A DNA stretch of 5,905 nucleotides, taken from NCBI GenBank assembly GCA_029261675.1, contig JAJDBA010000161.1:1-5905 (forward strand). The letters run 5' to 3'. The notes under the pieces were generated by a model. The model was not told where the DNA came from, ran no database searches, and saw only the letters and a program-made list of their open reading frames with translations. The position numbers and the translations under genes were made by a program. The stretch is from Nitrospinaceae bacterium. Its GTDB lineage: Bacteria > Nitrospinota > Nitrospinia > Nitrospinales > VA-1. The first letter of the stretch is position 1. Every line of letters starts with the position of its first letter. Positions 1 to 5,400 of the stretch are shown here, piece after piece.

Positions 1-1407
1 TTTTTTTCCGCGTTGAAAACTTAGAGTCGAAAGATCGCGATATCTCTGTTTGACCGGAGGGAAGGCAAACCGAGTTTCAATTTTTCGGTCTGTGGGATTT
101 TCTTTTACAATCTTTTTGGCTTTTTGTGTGACTTCCGTCGGGCGAAAAGAATCCATAGCTATGACACGATCAGCCGAATCAAAATAGTCCCCGCTTCCAC
201 CCATTACCAGAAGGGTGCTGACACCGAAATCTTTATATAGTTCTTCGACTCGATCCACCAATGGGGTGATGGGTTCTCGATCGTTTGCAATCAATGCCTG
301 CATTCTGGCATCGCGGATCATGAAATTGGTAGCGCAGGTATCTTCATCCATTAAAAGCAAAGAAGATTTTGCTTCAAGTGCTTCTACGATATTGATCGCT
401 TGAGATGTTGAACCGCTGGCGGATTGAGTTGAAAAATTTTCTGTAGTTGCAACCAGCGGCAAATCATCCATGAAGCCGGATATGTTTATGGGTTGCGTAG
501 ATCGACCATCCTCTGCTCTAATTTTTACTGCTGTGGGGTCGGTGGCTACGAGTTCCCTTCCATCATCCGGAGTATGTGGATAAACAGAATTTTGGATAGC
601 GTTCAATAAGGTGCTTTTGCCATGAAAGCCACCACCGACAATCAATGTGATTCCTTTGGGTATTGGCATACCTCTCACTTTGCCTTTGTGGGGGAGATCT
701 ACTTCTGCCCGCAATTCAACGGGAGAAAGAAATGCGATGCAATTTTTGTTCAGAGGTAAGTCGCTGATCCCTGATGCGCGGGGAAGGTGGGAGCCATCGG
801 CAACAAATGCTACCCAGCCATTTTTGTGAAGTGCAGCTCTCAAGGCGAAATAATCTTCCAGTGTTTTTATCGAATTTTGTATTTCCTTTAAATCGAGTGA
901 TTCTGCTAATAAGGATTCTTCCCACACCGAGGGAAGTAATTCTGAAAACAGGCGGACGCATTCTTGAGCAAGGACACTGCGTCCATTTCCCGGCAATCCG
1001 GCAAATAAAATCACGGTTATCGAATCGTTTTTAATTTTTATGCCGCTTCTTAAGATTACTTTTTGGCTTGGAGCTTGAACGGCAATTTCACCACTCCTTC
1101 CTGATCCTGTGACACGTCCTTTCAATGTTGAAATTTTTTTATGAACGACTCTTAACAGATGGTCTTCCAGTGCAAGTTTTTTAATTAGAGTGTCGTAGTA
1201 GGTAGGTGATAAACCGATTTTTGATAACTTTGTTGATAAGGATAGCCGTGAAGGGGCTGCAAATGGATCCCCTTGCACATGTTCAAAGTGTAACGTAAAG
1301 GGAGGAAACTGAAAACTTTTCCCCTGCAGTGTTTTATAAGATTTGTAACCTTTCTCGTCTAAAGAAATTAGCAGGTCATGCAGATCTTTGGGAATGGTAG
1401 AAGACAT
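1..1407 (-). CDS. ABC-class P-loop ATPase, COG3044/PF09818-like (partial, C-terminus beyond window)
   Basis: The frame is open for 469 codons from ATG at 1407 to the window edge. I recall family members as about 550-600 residues, so the last fifth is probably missing. Visible motifs are a Walker A GGGFHGKST (residues 258-266), an ABC-signature-like SASGSTSQA (329-337), and a Walker B LLLMDE (350-355) with D354 and E355 as expected metal-binding and catalytic residues. A second glycine-rich loop, GLPGNGRS (137-144), lies in the N-terminal domain. There is no signal peptide or membrane span, so this is a soluble cytoplasmic ATPase and not a transporter subunit. A characterised relative, from memory, is trypanosome MRB1590, an RNA-binding ABC ATPase linked to mitochondrial RNA editing; nucleic-acid binding here is inference. 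The start overlaps the radical-SAM stop as TGATG, with a Shine-Dalgarno AGGGAA nine bases upstream. Family assignment is strong; cellular role is unknown. Confidence 0.9.
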   Translation of the reverse strand, partial: MSSTIPKDLHDLLISLDEKGYKSYKTLQGKSFQFPPFTLHFEHVQGDPFAAPSRLSLSTKLSKIGLSPTYYDTLIKKLALEDHLLRVVHKKISTLKGRVTGSGRSGEIAVQAPSQKVILRSGIKIKNDSITVILFAGLPGNGRSVLAQECVRLFSELLPSVWEESLLAESLDLKEIQNSIKTLEDYFALRAALHKNGWVAFVADGSHLPRASGISDLPLNKNCIAFLSPVELRAEVDLPHKGKVRGMPIPKGITLIVGGGFHGKSTLLNAIQNSVYPHTPDDGRELVATDPTAVKIRAEDGRSTQPINISGFMDDLPLVATTENFSTQSASGSTSQAINIVEALEAKSSLLLMDEDTCATNFMIRDARMQALIANDREPITPLVDRVEELYKDFGVSTLLVMGGSGDYFDSADRVIAMDSFRPTEVTQKAKKIVKENPTDRKIETRFAFPPVKQRYRDLSTLSFQRGKK

Positions 1408-2252
1408 CAGGAATAATTCCCTGCAAAACCGGCGGCCGAAACACCCGTGGGCAGATAACTCCGGGCGATATCAATCACCTCATCTCTATAGGATAGGTGG
1501 ATGGATTCCGGTATGACATTTTTCATGATAGCGGGGAGAGAGGTTTTTTGGGTTCTTGATCCATCGGAAGTTCCATCCCCTAATATAAAATGATCAATGA
1601 TAACTGCTGAAGCTCCTGCGGATTTCAGTCTACGAAAGAAAAGTTCTGCATCGTTTAAGGGGTGCAGAGGTGAAAGACAGATCACTGTGAAAACTCCTCG
1701 TGATGAAAGTTCCTCTAATGCTCGAATTCGTGAATCGACACTGCATGGAGGTGGTGGCAGACCAGGAAGTTGATCACGATCTCCCTCTATAGAAATGTGG
1801 GCTCTTAACTTGCAACTCCGGGATAGTTCTTCAATGATATCTACGTCTTCTAGAATAGTGGATGAGTGTGTCTGTAAAATGATTTCATCTGGAGGGGTTA
1901 TTCGCATTGCCTGTAACACTTTTCGGGTAATGCGATATTTTTTTTCTACAGGTTGCCAAGGGTCGGTTGAACTGGACATGAAAACGGAGAAAGGCATGGA
2001 CTGTTTGTGAGCCCAGGATTTTTCTTTGTCAACGGTTTTAGAATATAAATCGTTGGTTTTAACATCGACAAAGCTGCCCCATTCACGGCCCCGGGTTATC
2101 CAGGTATTGAAGCGCACGTAGCACCCCTGACCGCAGGAAGAGTTCCCAAATCCGCAACCGCTATAAGGGTTCAGAGAATGAGAACAAACATTTTTCAGGT
2201 ATCCCGTGGTGCGTGTCAGAATCGATTTGTTTTGAACCGGGTTTATCTGCAC
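1407..2252 (-). CDS. Radical-SAM protein, SplB/COG1533-like, with atypical CX6CX3C cluster motif
   Basis: This is a 281-residue protein resembling spore-photoproduct-lyase-like radical-SAM proteins. Supporting landmarks are LNPYSGC (27-33), SSSTDPWQPVE (93-103), a QTHS strand (127-130), SIEGDRDQLPGLPPPP (154-169), a CLSPLHPLND strand (192-201) and IIDHFILGDG (218-227). Most of the family has CX3CX2C after the NPY.GC start; here the cysteines are C33, C40 and C44 (CX6CX3C), with Tyr after the last one as is usual in this group. The reading frame and flanking motifs are intact, so this is not a frameshift. Expected chemistry is cleavage of SAM at a 4Fe-4S cluster to give a 5'-deoxyadenosyl radical; the substrate is unknown. 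The start is GTG (2252-2250) with no recognisable Shine-Dalgarno, 22 bases after the preceding stop. The nearby ATG at 2254-2252 is out of frame and stops after three codons. The stop overlaps the ATPase start. Confidence 0.85.
   Translation of the reverse strand: MQINPVQNKSILTRTTGYLKNVCSHSLNPYSGCGFGNSSCGQGCYVRFNTWITRGREWGSFVDVKTNDLYSKTVDKEKSWAHKQSMPFSVFMSSSTDPWQPVEKKYRITRKVLQAMRITPPDEIILQTHSSTILEDVDIIEELSRSCKLRAHISIEGDRDQLPGLPPPPCSVDSRIRALEELSSRGVFTVICLSPLHPLNDAELFFRRLKSAGASAVIIDHFILGDGTSDGSRTQKTSLPAIMKNVIPESIHLSYRDEVIDIARSYLPTGVSAAGFAGNYS
1408..1423 (-). promoter_or_regulatory. Hairpin covering the ATPase ribosome binding site
   Basis: Read on the minus strand, the 16 bases before the ATPase ATG are CAGGGAATTATTCCTG. 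They can fold into a six-pair stem (C-G, A-U, G-C, G-C, G-U, A-U) with an AUUA loop. The 5' arm contains the Shine-Dalgarno AGGGAA, so the fold would hide it. The hairpin lies inside the last codons of the radical-SAM gene, and a ribosome finishing that gene would melt it. This suggests coupled translation. The pairing is visible in the sequence; the regulatory role is inferred. Confidence 0.45.
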
Positions 2253-2274
2253 ATTTTTTGTGGGGGAAATAATG

Positions 2275-2757
2275 TCAGGGAATTTTGTTCCATTGAACCG
2301 ATGCCAGGTTCGTTTTAAAGTCAGGGGATGGTTTTAAAAAAGCCTCGAAACCACCGGTGTTTTTGTTTGCTTGGGTAATCACCCATTGTTCAGCAGGAAA
2401 ATTATCTATGTTGGAGACTCGTATTTTTTGATCATCTGTCTTGGTTAAGACCAGATAACCTCTTCCTTTGCCAAAGAAATATTGTCCGTATAAAGTCACG
2501 GTGGTTCCAACAGGGCCATCGAGGCTCAAAGAATATTCACCTTCACAAAAACGGTTGCGCATATCGCTCAAACTGGCAAGGTCTTTATCTTTTCTAATAT
2601 ACATAAATGTTTTGCAGAGTCGGCCCTTCATAATCATTGTTCTCTTATCCTCAATGCTTTTGAAAAGAGTCAATTGGGTTTTGATTTCATTGGCCAGACT
2701 GGGTGTCGCGATGCAGGTAACCAGTAAAGAAAGGATCAGTATTGTTTTAATTTTCAT
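2275..2757 (-). CDS. Small exported protein of unknown function
   Basis: This 160-residue protein begins with a clear Sec signal peptide: MKIK, a hydrophobic stretch (about 5-17) and a likely cleavage after A22 (SLA/NE). The mature part is about 138 residues with two cysteines, C48 and C71, which could form a disulfide if it is periplasmic. The central section has alternating hydrophobic and polar strands (YSLSLDGPVGTTVTLYGQYFFG, about 75-96; GYLVLTKTDD, 100-109), suggesting a small beta-rich fold. No lipobox or further membrane span is seen. I do not recognise the family. The start is ATG with AAGGAA seven bases upstream. It is the first gene of a leftward run, followed after 22 bases by the radical-SAM gene, and is transcribed divergently from the histidine kinase. 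An exported protein ahead of two cytoplasmic enzymes may be a sensor or accessory, or an unrelated passenger. Confidence 0.8.
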   Translation of the reverse strand: MKIKTILILSLLVTCIATPSLANEIKTQLTLFKSIEDKRTMIMKGRLCKTFMYIRKDKDLASLSDMRNRFCEGEYSLSLDGPVGTTVTLYGQYFFGKGRGYLVLTKTDDQKIRVSNIDNFPAEQWVITQANKNTGGFEAFLKPSPDFKTNLASVQWNKIP

Positions 2758-2764
2758 AAAAGAG

Positions 2765-2770
2765 TTCCTT
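2765..2770 (-). promoter_or_regulatory. Ribosome binding site of the exported-protein gene at 2757
   Basis: The minus strand reads AAGGAA seven bases before the ATG at 2757. This supports that start and the full signal peptide. Confidence 0.7.
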
Positions 2771-2786
2771 ATTTTAGTACCCTGTT

Positions 2787-2815
2787 ATTTTAAGGTAAAA
2801 TGTTGTATTCTGCAA
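2787..2815 (-). promoter_or_regulatory. Candidate sigma-70 promoter for the leftward three-gene run
   Basis: On the minus strand, TTGCAG (2815-2810) and TAAAAT (2792-2787) are separated by exactly 17 bases. The -10 matches TATAAT at five of six positions; the -35 matches TTGACA only in the TTG and is weaker. Transcription would start near 2780, giving a leader of roughly 20 bases that contains the AAGGAA site. Identified by eye only. Confidence 0.45.
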
Positions 2816-2816
2816 A

Positions 2817-2828
2817 GTCTGTCCAGAC
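2817..2828. repeat. 12-base dyad GTCTG-TC-CAGAC in the divergent promoter region
   Basis: This is a perfect inverted repeat with five-base arms and a two-base spacer. It lies directly upstream of the candidate -35 of the leftward genes and about 30-80 bases before the two possible kinase starts. It is well placed for an operator acting on one or both directions. Five-base arms do occur by chance, so the regulatory reading is tentative. Confidence 0.3.
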
Positions 2829-2858
2829 ATTAGGCTTTCCACGATTGCATTTAAGTGA

Positions 2859-4511
2859 TTGAGTTTAAAGAAAAAATTTTGGTTCCCTCAAGTAATAATG
2901 AAGAATTCTCCCGCTAAATATTTATTAATAGGAAGTATCGCCGCCGCCGGAATTTTTATTGTGGATGCTTTACTTCCCTTGGGTATTGCCGATGGCATGC
3001 TCTATGTTGCCCTCGTTTTGCTTGGGATGATGGCGCGAAACCGAAATCTGATAATCATTGCCGCCATTGTAAGCTCGGTCTTGAACTTGCTGGGATATTT
3101 CTTTTCTCCTCCTGGGGGAGAATTGACAAATGTTATCACTAACAGAATATTGGCTTTCGTTACTATTTGGATGACCACAATATTATGTTTGCTGAAAAAT
3201 AAAGCCGATGAAACACTTCAGGCCGCGCGTGACTTCCTTGAAACACGTGTTCAAGATCGAACCGCGAAGTTGCAAGAAGTCAACGAGCGTTTAAATAGTG
3301 AAGCAGATAGTGCGAAGCTGGTTAAGGCTATTGCAATCGCCTCTAATGAAACCCGAGCTATAAACGATACTTTGTATTTCTGTATAGAAAGGGTTTGCAA
3401 GTTTGCAGGTTGGCCGTTGGGCCACCTTTATTTAGCTGCAGAAAAACCGGCTTCAGGGCTTATCCCTACTGAGATATGGCATGTGGGTGATCCGGGTAAA
3501 TTTGATGTGTTTCAGAAAATTACGGGAGACACGCCTATGCAAGTGGGTGTGGGGCTCCCAGGACGTGTACTGGCCAGTGGCGAACCGGAATGGATCATTG
3601 ACGTTACAAAGGACCCTAACTTCCCTCGCGCCAGACTGGCGGAAAATATCGGAGTTAGAGCGGGGTTTGCTTTTCCTATCTTTATAGGTCGAGAGGTGGT
3701 CGGCGTAATGGAGTTTTTCTCTGCTAAAGCCGCTGAACCTGACAAAGAAATGCTCGCTATCATGGCCCAAATTGGGACTCAATTGGGAAGGGTGTTGGAA
3801 AGAAAACGCGCGCTGGACCAAAGAGAAATTTCCCAAGAACAATTGCGTAATCTGTATCATCGGTTGCAGGAGGTTCGTGAGGAAGAAAGGACACGAACTG
3901 CGAGGGAAGTGCATGACCATCTAAGCCAGCTTTTAACCACTATCAAGCTTGAACTTTCTTTGTTAGATAAAAAACTGGCTCGGAATGGTCCGGGAATTCA
4001 GGAGTCTATCCTACAACTATCGGAAATGAGTGATGATGCCATCCAGTCCGTTCAAAGAATTGCGATGGATTTAAGGCCTCCGATTCTGGATGATCTGGGG
4101 CTTGGTGAAGCGATTGAGTGGCAGGTCAGAGAGTTTAAGGGGCGAACGGGAATTGATTGTCAGTTTCTCGACCAAATGAATGGTTTTGAATTGGACCTTG
4201 AAAGATCAACGACTCTGTTTAGGGTATTTCAAGAAACATTGACAAATATTGTACGACATTCTCAGGCAACTCAGGTTAGCGTCAAGTTGCATGTCTGCAA
4301 AGAGAATATTAACCTGGAAGTTCGGGATAATGGCTGTGGAATAACTGCTGAGGAAATAGAAAACTTACGGTCATTGGGTTTGCTTGGAATGCGGGAACGC
4401 GCTATGGGATGGGGAGGCAATGTTAAAATCGAAGGTGTTTCCAAGGGAGGCACTGTGGTAACTATCAACATTAAAAAGGACGGAAATGGTGAAAACGAAG
4501 GAAAAAATTAA
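2859..4511 (+). CDS. Membrane-bound GAF histidine kinase, HisKA_3 (NarX/DesK-like) type
   Basis: This is a 550-residue sensor kinase. Four hydrophobic segments (about 20-38, 42-58, 64-83, 95-113) form an N-terminal membrane module ending near GYFFSPPGGE, somewhat like the four-helix DUF4118 module. A charged coiled-coil linker (115-150) leads to a GAF domain (about 155-315; GVGLPGRVLASGEP at 230-243). The dimerisation and phosphotransfer part has ERTRTAREVHDHLSQ (343-357) with H352 as the phosphorylated histidine, and LRPPILDDLGLGEAIEW (405-421). The ATPase domain shows the N-box ETLTNIVRHSQA (459-470), DNGCGI (490-495) and GLLGMRERA (507-515). The motifs look complete, so it should be active. 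The longest frame starts at TTG 2859, right after a stop and with no good Shine-Dalgarno; ATG 2898 (residue 14) is an equally plausible start that keeps all domains. The GAF ligand cannot be inferred. It overlaps its response regulator by 26 bases. Confidence 0.93.
   Translation: MSLKKKFWFPQVIMKNSPAKYLLIGSIAAAGIFIVDALLPLGIADGMLYVALVLLGMMARNRNLIIIAAIVSSVLNLLGYFFSPPGGELTNVITNRILAFVTIWMTTILCLLKNKADETLQAARDFLETRVQDRTAKLQEVNERLNSEADSAKLVKAIAIASNETRAINDTLYFCIERVCKFAGWPLGHLYLAAEKPASGLIPTEIWHVGDPGKFDVFQKITGDTPMQVGVGLPGRVLASGEPEWIIDVTKDPNFPRARLAENIGVRAGFAFPIFIGREVVGVMEFFSAKAAEPDKEMLAIMAQIGTQLGRVLERKRALDQREISQEQLRNLYHRLQEVREEERTRTAREVHDHLSQLLTTIKLELSLLDKKLARNGPGIQESILQLSEMSDDAIQSVQRIAMDLRPPILDDLGLGEAIEWQVREFKGRTGIDCQFLDQMNGFELDLERSTTLFRVFQETLTNIVRHSQATQVSVKLHVCKENINLEVRDNGCGITAEEIENLRSLGLLGMRERAMGWGGNVKIEGVSKGGTVVTINIKKDGNGENEGKN
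4476..4480 (+). promoter_or_regulatory. Ribosome binding site of the response regulator, inside the kinase gene
   Basis: AAGGA lies five bases before ATG 4486, within the last codons of the kinase. It supports the start that gives a 26-base overlap between the two genes and suggests coupled translation of kinase and regulator. Confidence 0.65.
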
Positions 4512-5133
4512 AGTAATTATTGCGGATGATCATCCTCTATTCAGAAGAGGATTGAAAAATGCATTTTCGGAAACTCCAGACATCGAAGTGGTGGATGAAG
4601 CGGAAAATGGGGACGATCTATTAAAGAAAATCCCAGGTGCCAACCTCAGTGTTATCCTTATGGATGTGGCTATGCCAGGTAAGACCGGGCTGGATCTATT
4701 AAAGCAGTTGCGTGATGAACAGCCTAAACTACCCGTTCTGGTTTTGACGGTCTATCCTGAAGAACATTATGCAGTTCGATATTTTAAAGCAGGGGCTTCC
4801 GGATTTATTACCAAAGAAAGCAGCACCGATCAGATTTATGCAGCAGTTCGAAAGGTAGCAAGTGGTGGAAAGTTTGCCAGTGCTGAAATTACCGAAAAAC
4901 TGGCTTTTGATTTTGGTAAATCAGATCGGCCTTTGCACGAAAACCTTTCAGATCGCGAACATCAGGTGTTCATGATGCTTGCAGAAGGGGAATCTCCTAC
5001 GGACATTGGTAAAATTTTGTCCCTGAGTGTGAAAACCATCAGCACGCATCGATCCCGTATTCTGGATAAAATGCAAATGAAGAAAAATGCAGAATTAATT
5101 CATTACGCGATTTCGCACCGACTCTTGCAGTAG
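4486..5133 (+). CDS. NarL/FixJ-family response regulator (receiver + LuxR-type HTH)
   Basis: This is a 215-residue cytoplasmic DNA-binding regulator. The receiver domain (about 8-125) has the acidic pair D14-D15, phosphoacceptor D60 in VILMDVAMPG, T88 in VLVLTVYPEE and K110 in GFITKESS: the full phosphorylation set. The C-terminal LuxR/GerE helix-turn-helix (about 154-210) begins LSDREHQVFMMLAEGESPTDIGKILSLSVKTISTH and fits the family closely, with VKTISTHRSRI as the recognition helix. The length is typical. It overlaps the preceding kinase gene in a different frame, and the kinase is of the matching HisKA_3 type, so they are almost certainly cognate. Likely targets, as inference, are the repeat-rich region just downstream (5134-5400) and the divergent region upstream of the kinase. 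No hairpin terminator is visible directly after the stop. Confidence 0.95.
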   Translation: MVKTKEKIKVIIADDHPLFRRGLKNAFSETPDIEVVDEAENGDDLLKKIPGANLSVILMDVAMPGKTGLDLLKQLRDEQPKLPVLVLTVYPEEHYAVRYFKAGASGFITKESSTDQIYAAVRKVASGGKFASAEITEKLAFDFGKSDRPLHENLSDREHQVFMMLAEGESPTDIGKILSLSVKTISTHRSRILDKMQMKKNAELIHYAISHRLLQ

Positions 5134-5189
5134 AAAAAGCCGCTTAACACTATAAACACCCTCCCTTCTGCCATTCTGAGTATGCGTGT

Positions 5190-5220
5190 AGGACAAACGA
5201 CTAATATTTTGCAGGACAAA
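5190..5220 (+). repeat. Direct repeat AGGACAAA x2, 23 bases apart
   Basis: AGGACAAA occurs at 5190-5197 and again at 5213-5220, so the copies begin 23 bases apart, close to two helical turns. A related TAGGATAAA lies on the opposite strand at 5247-5239. Such phased repeats upstream of a promoter suit an activator site, for example for the adjacent LuxR-type regulator. The repeats are visible; the binding role is inferred. Confidence 0.35.
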
Positions 5221-5241
5221 AATGCATTATTTATGGGTTTT

Positions 5242-5261
5242 ATCCTATAAAATAAAAGGAT
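5242..5261. repeat. Short inverted repeat ATCCT/AGGAT
   Basis: Five-base arms at 5242-5246 and 5257-5261 flank a ten-base A+T-only loop. The left arm is part of the reversed TAGGATAAA motif. It may be an operator half-site pair, but arms this short can arise by chance. Confidence 0.25.
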
Positions 5262-5263
5262 TT

Positions 5264-5284
5264 TCGCCTATATTTACATGGCGA
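5264..5284. repeat. Short inverted repeat TCGCC/GGCGA
   Basis: Arms at 5264-5268 and 5280-5284 are separated by 11 A+T-rich bases and are notably G+C rich compared with their surroundings. They overlap the -35 element of the candidate promoter at 5273-5299, so a bound protein could affect it. Confidence 0.25.
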
Positions 5285-5299
5285 TCGATGATCTAGAAT
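5273..5299 (+). promoter_or_regulatory. Candidate promoter for the exported-protein gene at 5401
   Basis: TTTACA (5273-5278) and TAGAAT (5294-5299) each match the sigma-70 consensus at five of six positions. The spacer is 15 bases, shorter than the preferred 17, a feature often compensated by an activator. The transcript would begin near 5306, giving a leader of about 95 bases. A TATAAA at 5246-5251 is another possible -10 but lacks a -35 partner. Confidence 0.3.
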
Positions 5300-5304
5300 C
5301 TCTC

Positions 5305-5331
5305 CTAAGAAGATGTCAGAAAAAGTCTTAG
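5305..5331 (+). repeat. Six-base inverted repeat CTAAGA/TCTTAG in the leader
   Basis: Perfect six-base arms (5305-5310 and 5326-5331) flank a 15-base loop. If transcription starts near 5306 as proposed, this would form a stem-loop at the very 5' end of the mRNA, a place where stems can slow decay. It is not followed directly by a T run, so it does not look like a terminator. Confidence 0.3.
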
Positions 5332-5387
5332 TTAATGCATGCGTGTTTGTTCAGTTTTCTTTTTAATAGTTTTTTTTAACGCAAAAT

Positions 5388-5393
5388 AAGGAG
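5388..5393 (+). promoter_or_regulatory. Strong ribosome binding site of the gene at 5401
   Basis: AAGGAG, continuing as AGGG, lies seven bases before ATG 5401. It is the closest match to the Shine-Dalgarno consensus in the window and fixes the start, in keeping with high translation. Confidence 0.85.
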
Positions 5394-5400
5394 AGGGTAC

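Larger units (their letters stand above)
5134..5400 (+). promoter_or_regulatory. Gene-free 267-base region with direct and inverted repeats, leader of the next gene
   Basis: No convincing coding frame is seen here. The stretch is A+T rich and holds two copies of AGGACAAA, a near-copy in reverse orientation, several short inverted repeats, a candidate promoter and, at its end, a strong ribosome binding site. It lies directly after a response-regulator gene and before a gene with signs of high expression, so a regulated promoter is the simplest reading. A small RNA within it cannot be excluded. There is no clear terminator for the kinase-regulator operon. Confidence 0.5.

Noticed and set aside
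1..7. T run at the left edge as a terminator
   Set aside because: On the minus strand it is an A run coding for lysines inside the still-open ATPase frame.
215..1034. Several short plus-strand open frames opposite the ATPase gene
   Set aside because: They are antisense to a continuous 469-codon frame with clear ATPase motifs, lack recognisable domains, and have unremarkable composition.
1..1407. Reading the ABC-class ATPase as part of a transporter
   Set aside because: The order and form of the motifs fit the soluble COG3044 group, and there is no permease or binding protein beside it. The exported protein at 2275-2757 does not resemble a solute-binding protein.
1407..2252. Naming the radical-SAM protein a spore photoproduct lyase
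   Set aside because: Only the wider SplB-like family is supported. The cysteine spacing differs from true spore photoproduct lyases and no sporulation context is present.
2468..2833. Plus-strand open frame of 121 codons opposite the exported-protein gene
   Set aside because: The minus-strand gene has a signal peptide, a ribosome binding site and a promoter candidate; the plus-strand frame has none of these and runs into the divergent control region.
3453..3920. Minus-strand open frame of 155 codons inside the histidine kinase gene
   Set aside because: It is antisense to the GAF and phosphotransfer parts of a complete kinase; the translation resembles no protein I know.
5370..5377. Run of eight T before the gene at 5401 as a terminator of the two-component operon
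   Set aside because: No stem directly precedes it; the nearest inverted repeat ends about 40 bases earlier.
5134..5400. CRISPR-like array or mobile-element end
   Set aside because: The repeats are only 5-9 bases long, few, and not evenly spaced with unique spacers; no transposase or target duplication is seen.
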